In this document: piece after piece, positions 61,185 to 64,000 of the stretch | How positions within the stretch are numbered: position 1 is the first letter of the stretch | Layout of the letters: the number at the start of each line of letters is the position of its first letter | Origin: Symbiodinium natans | Lineage: Eukaryota > Sar > Dinophyceae > Suessiales > Symbiodiniaceae | Direction of reading: 5' to 3' | Length of the DNA: 64,000 nucleotides | NCBI GenBank assembly: GCA_905221605.1 | Contig: CAJNDS010000132.1 | Span: 152,501-216,500 of the forward strand | Translations under genes and position numbers: made by a program | The notes under the pieces: model-generated | What the model was told of the DNA's origin: nothing | The model's input: the letters and a program-made list of their open reading frames with translations, nothing else | The model's database searches: none

Positions 61185-61414
61185 GAATCACAACTTGTCA
61201 AGAACTGATGTGTGCAATGGGGTTGTAACCCTGGCCTTGAGGGGGTTCGGGGCTCAGGGGCTTAGATGCCTTCGACCCTCAGCCCCAAACCCCAGACCCT
61301 AAACCTTATAATTAAGCCCATAGGTTTAGAGGATTCAGGATAAACCCTAAACTTTAAACTCTAAACTCTAAACCCTAAACCCTAAACCCGAAACACAAAA
61401 AAAAGGCTCTGGAG

Positions 61415-61471
61415 CCGCGGAGCCAGGCGAAGTGAGGAGGCAGGCTCTGCCTGTTCTGAATCGAGCGAAGG
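61415..61471 (+). CDS. Exon, unknown protein
   Basis: AEPGEVRRQALPVLNRAK within 18 codons, acceptor CTGGAG, donor GTTTTTAGGG. Confidence 0.5.
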
Positions 61472-61689
61472 GTTTTTAGGGTACCCTAAACCCTAAAGCC
61501 CTAAAGCCCAGGGATAAGGGCTTGATAGGTTCAGGGTTTAGGGTTTAGGGTTTAGGGTTTAGGGTTTAGGGTTTAGGGTTTAGGGTTTAGGGTTCCCTGA
61601 ACCCTAGACCCCTAAACCCTTGGGGCTGAGGAGAGTTCGGGGTGTGGGGACTCAGGGAATCAGGCGGAGAGATGGGGGGTGTAGGGTTA

Positions 61690-61790
61690 CACAAAGAAGA
61701 AGGAGGAGGAGGAGGAGGAGGAGGAGAAGAGAACATGGGGCTTGAGGAGAAGAAGATGAAGAAGACGCGGAAAGAGGAGAAGGAGACGGC
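61690..61790. repeat. GGA/GAA microsatellite
   Basis: AGGAGGAGGAGG and GAAGAAGATGAAGAAG. Confidence 0.85.
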
Positions 61791-62043
61791 GCGACTACAT
61801 CCTATAATTAAACGCTAAGCCCTACAAGCCCTAAGCCCTAAGGCCTAAGCCCTAAACCCTAAACCCTAAAACCTAAACCCTAACTCTAAGACCTGAGTAG
61901 CTGAAAAGCACCAAGCTAAGAGCGAAACAAAAAAACAGACAACAACTATTGGCCCAGGCCTTCAGATCTTTATCTCGAAACCCTAAGACCTGAACCCTAA
62001 GCCCTAAAGCCCTGAGCTTAAAACAACATGAGGCTAGGGGGCA

Positions 62044-62216
62044 GGGTTTAGGGTTTAGGGTTTAGGGTTTAGGGTTTAGGGTCTAGGGTTTAGGGTTTAG
62101 GGTTTAGGGTTTAGGGTTTAGGGTTTGGGGTTTGGGGTTTGGGGTTTGGGGTTTGGGGTTTGGGGTTTGGGGTTTGGGGTTTGGGGTTTGGGGTTTGGGG
62201 TTTGGGGTTTGGGGCT
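62044..62216 (+). repeat. Telomere-type array switching to TTTGGGG
   Basis: Eleven TTTAGGG units (one TCTAGGG) change abruptly to 13 perfect TTTGGGG units. Confidence 0.98.
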
Positions 62217-62220
62217 TCAG

Positions 62221-62270
62221 AACAGAAAATGGAACTACAGGCCGAGCTCTGGTACCTTGCGACGTTATAA
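62221..62270 (+). CDS. Candidate terminal exon after TTTGGGG array
   Basis: QKMELQAELWYLATL and stop TAA. The acceptor GGGGCTTCAG is the end of the array. Confidence 0.5.
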
Positions 62271-62305
62271 GCGAATGTGCGATGCGGGAGGCAGGTGCTA
62301 TTAGC

Positions 62306-62394
62306 CCTAAACCCTAAACCCTAAACCCTAAACCCTAACCCTAAACCCTAAACCCTAAACCCTAAACCCTAAACCCTAAACCCTAAACCCTAAA
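62306..62394 (-). repeat. Telomere-type array
   Basis: About 12 CCCTAAA units. Confidence 0.98.
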
Positions 62395-62405
62395 CTGAGG
62401 ACCAA

Positions 62406-62507
62406 GTATGGATCAAGCCTGGGCCCTTGCGGGCCTGGTAACCACACATGGCCCCGGAGGGGGGCTGGCGCAGCGCGCGAAGAGCGTCTGCCTCCCAACA
62501 TGTACTT
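62406..62507 (+). CDS. Small open frame, strand ambiguous
   Basis: MDQAWALAGLVTTHGPGGGL then AQRAKSVCLPTCT and stop. The minus strand reads LFARCASPPPGPCVVTRPAR. Confidence 0.4.
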
Positions 62508-62529
62508 AGAAGGGTTTAGGGTTTAGGGT

Positions 62530-63060
62530 TTAGGGTTTAGGGTTTCGGGGCTCCTTTGACTTACCAAGTCTCGCTAGTATTTCCTAGAAACCCGATTATA
62601 CTCCCAACAACCCACTTGCTACGTCAAAGGGCTTCCAAGTAGACTCCACGTTCCAGGGGTTTGGAGAATTCATAATTTGGGGTTTAGGTTCACTCTGGAT
62701 CATCCATGGTGCGTCTGCTGATCCCTGATAACCCGAAAAAACAACAACACATCCGCATCCTAAGACCTAAACCGCAAGAAGACATCCTGCAAACTCCCCG
62801 GGATTTCGGACATGGCGTCCGGCACAGGCTTCTAACCATGGTTCCCTGAAACCCTAGGCCCTAAGCCCTGGACCACTTAAGCCCACACGCAACCCGGAAG
62901 CCTAAACCCACGCACAACCCTATGGCCCCACACCCTGTGCCCTGAAACTTAATCCCTGAACCTAAATCCTGAACCCTAAACCCTAAACCCGAAACCCAAC
63001 CCTAAATCCTGAACCCTAAACCCTAAACCCTAATCCCTAAGCCCTGAACCAACAGCACAA
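62530..63060. other. No secure gene
   Basis: Diverged CCCTAAA and CCCTGAA units and short ambiguous frames. Confidence 0.4.
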
Positions 63061-63069
63061 ACTTTGAAA

Positions 63070-63140
63070 TCGCACGTTGCCTTGAAGGCTGAGACGCAGG
63101 CGCAAATGCCAGCGACTGCCAGGATGAACAGGGTTCAAGC
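63070..63140 (-). CDS. Candidate exon, strand ambiguous
   Basis: Minus LFILAVAGICACVSAFKATC looks like a membrane helix; plus AETQAQMPATARMN is also open after CTTGAAG. Confidence 0.35.
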
Positions 63141-63614
63141 CCGGAGCTTAGGATTTGGGGTTTAGGGTTCAGGGTTTAGGGTTTAGGGTTAGGGGGGGTT
63201 TAGGATTTATAGGCGTTGGGGTTTGAGGTTAAGGGGTAAGGGTTAACGGTTTAGGGTACCCAACAACCCCAAACCCCTGACCCGAAATCCTGAGCTGCAA
63301 CAGCCGCAAGCTCTGATACTAAAGCCCAGAGACGCTCAGCAGGGGTTTAGGGGTTATGGGGTTTAGGCTTGTAGGGCTTAGGATTTTGGGGAGACCTGGA
63401 TTGCAGGGATCCTCCTGCCTCACACAGTGTGTTTGGGTTTAAGGTTTAAGGATTAGCGTTTAGGATTTCAGGTTCAGGGAAAAAGGTTCAGGGTTGCTCG
63501 GCTCAGGAATTTAGAGCTTGGCGAGGTCTTGAGGGTTTAGGGATTAGGTGGGCTGAGGGGGAGAAAATCGTTGCAGCTTTGGTTTGGGGTTTCGGGGGCG
63601 GGGTCCCGGGTGCA

Positions 63615-63836
63615 GGGATATCCAATCATCCTGCTCTGGTGGCTGCCGTGACATCCATACTCTCACACGCACACAGGCTGGGTCCTTGGCGCTTTGTCCA
63701 GATAAGCAGCAACGTCGCAATCCTGTACGCGCTTTTTGAGCCTGAACCCTACGGTGAGGGCCTCGTGGTTACGAGAACGTTTTTAAGGAGTAAGTTCTGC
63801 AACAACCTAAACTCCTGCTTCACAAGGGGCCCCTAA
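63615..63836 (+). CDS. Coding block, unknown protein
   Basis: ISNHPALVAAVTSILSHAHR, LGPWRFVQISSNVAILYALF, EPEPYGEGLVVTRTFLRSKF and stop TAA. Natural composition. It may contain a splice site near GTCCAG at 63699. Confidence 0.5.
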   Translation, partial: GISNHPALVAAVTSILSHAHRLGPWRFVQISSNVAILYALFEPEPYGEGLVVTRTFLRSKFCNNLNSCFTRGP

Positions 63837-64000
63837 ATTCCGAAACCTTGAAACCTTGTAGTAAGCCCCAAACCATCGTCGAGCCTAAGCCCCATGTCTC
63901 TTTCCTCCTCCTTAGAACCACAGTGAATCCGCCCAGGCATTTTTGCGAACACCAAATCCTGAGGAGGCTCTCGAGGTATATGCAGGGACTCTACACTGGG

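Noticed and set aside
62132-62317. Frame FGVWGLGFGVWGLG...
   Set aside because: Translation of the TTTGGGG array; only the short frame after 62220 is considered.
1-64000. Window as a chromosome end or subtelomere with true telomeres
   Set aside because: Arrays point both ways, are short and are dispersed evenly over 64 kb with genes between; a real end would be one long array in one orientation. A subtelomeric location cannot be excluded.
1-64000. CRISPR array
   Set aside because: Repeats are 7 bases and tandem, spacers are irregular, and no cas-like gene is seen.
1-64000. rRNA or tRNA genes
   Set aside because: No stretch was recognised as rRNA, and no cloverleaf with a T-arm GGTTCGAATCC-like core was found by eye; a covariance search could still reveal a tRNA.

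Overview
ORGANISM. The window reads as nuclear DNA of a eukaryotic alga, most likely a dinoflagellate. Four things suggest this: TTTAGGG/CCCTAAA telomere-type repeats are everywhere; many short exons (about 35-130 bases) are separated by short introns; besides GT, introns appear to use GC and GA 5' splice sites, a known dinoflagellate trait; and the recognisable proteins (a CCCH zinc-finger protein, an F-box/beta-helix protein) are types that are abundant in those genomes. No bacterial operon, rRNA, tRNA or CRISPR was recognised. LAYOUT. There is no long ORF. Telomere-type arrays in both orientations occur every few hundred bases across almost the whole window. A stretch at about 19.3-23.5 kb is nearly free of them and has longer coding blocks. 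Extreme G-tract walls lie at 4.0-4.25, 28.04-28.2, 28.27-28.65 and 28.7-29.05 kb. By reading frames and splice sites together I found about 80 candidate exons. Where neighbouring exons could be joined, the splice phase often matched. Examples are the minus genes at 0.34-1.48, 9.5-10.15, 34.3-34.7, 34.8-35.1, 37.4-37.97, 38.87-39.03, 48.2-48.65, 49.07-50.67 and 55.45-56.4 kb, and the plus genes at 12.09-13.12, 40.18-40.46, 41.8-42.3, 42.75-43.06, 45.7-46.19, 47.47-48.08 and 60.93-61.18 kb. Most products could not be named. THE UNUSUAL SYSTEM. The telomere-type repeats are not only between genes. In the clearest models they are the introns. The intron at 61020-61118 is wholly TTTAGGG-type repeat, begins GTTTAGGG, ends TATAG, and joins two frames in phase. 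The intron at 37825-37900 starts at GTTTAGGG directly after a codon. Several other exons end exactly at GTTTAGGG, GCAGGGTTTAGGG or GTGAGGGTTTAGGG, or begin right after a telomere-type TTTAG or CCCCAAG. The remaining introns hold families of short palindromic, MITE-like elements (families A-I here) whose ends coincide with splice sites. Family D forms two exact GT-AG introns and family A one GA-AG intron. Family C shows TA target-site duplications, nested insertion into family B, and in one copy an internal (CCCTAAA)n block. The parsimonious reading is a genome where introns are gained from introner-like DNA elements and from telomeric repeat added at breaks. LIMITS. Everything was done by eye, with no alignment or RNA data. 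Many short GC-rich exons are open on both strands, so strand calls for single exons are less certain than joined models. Splice coordinates may be off by a few bases.
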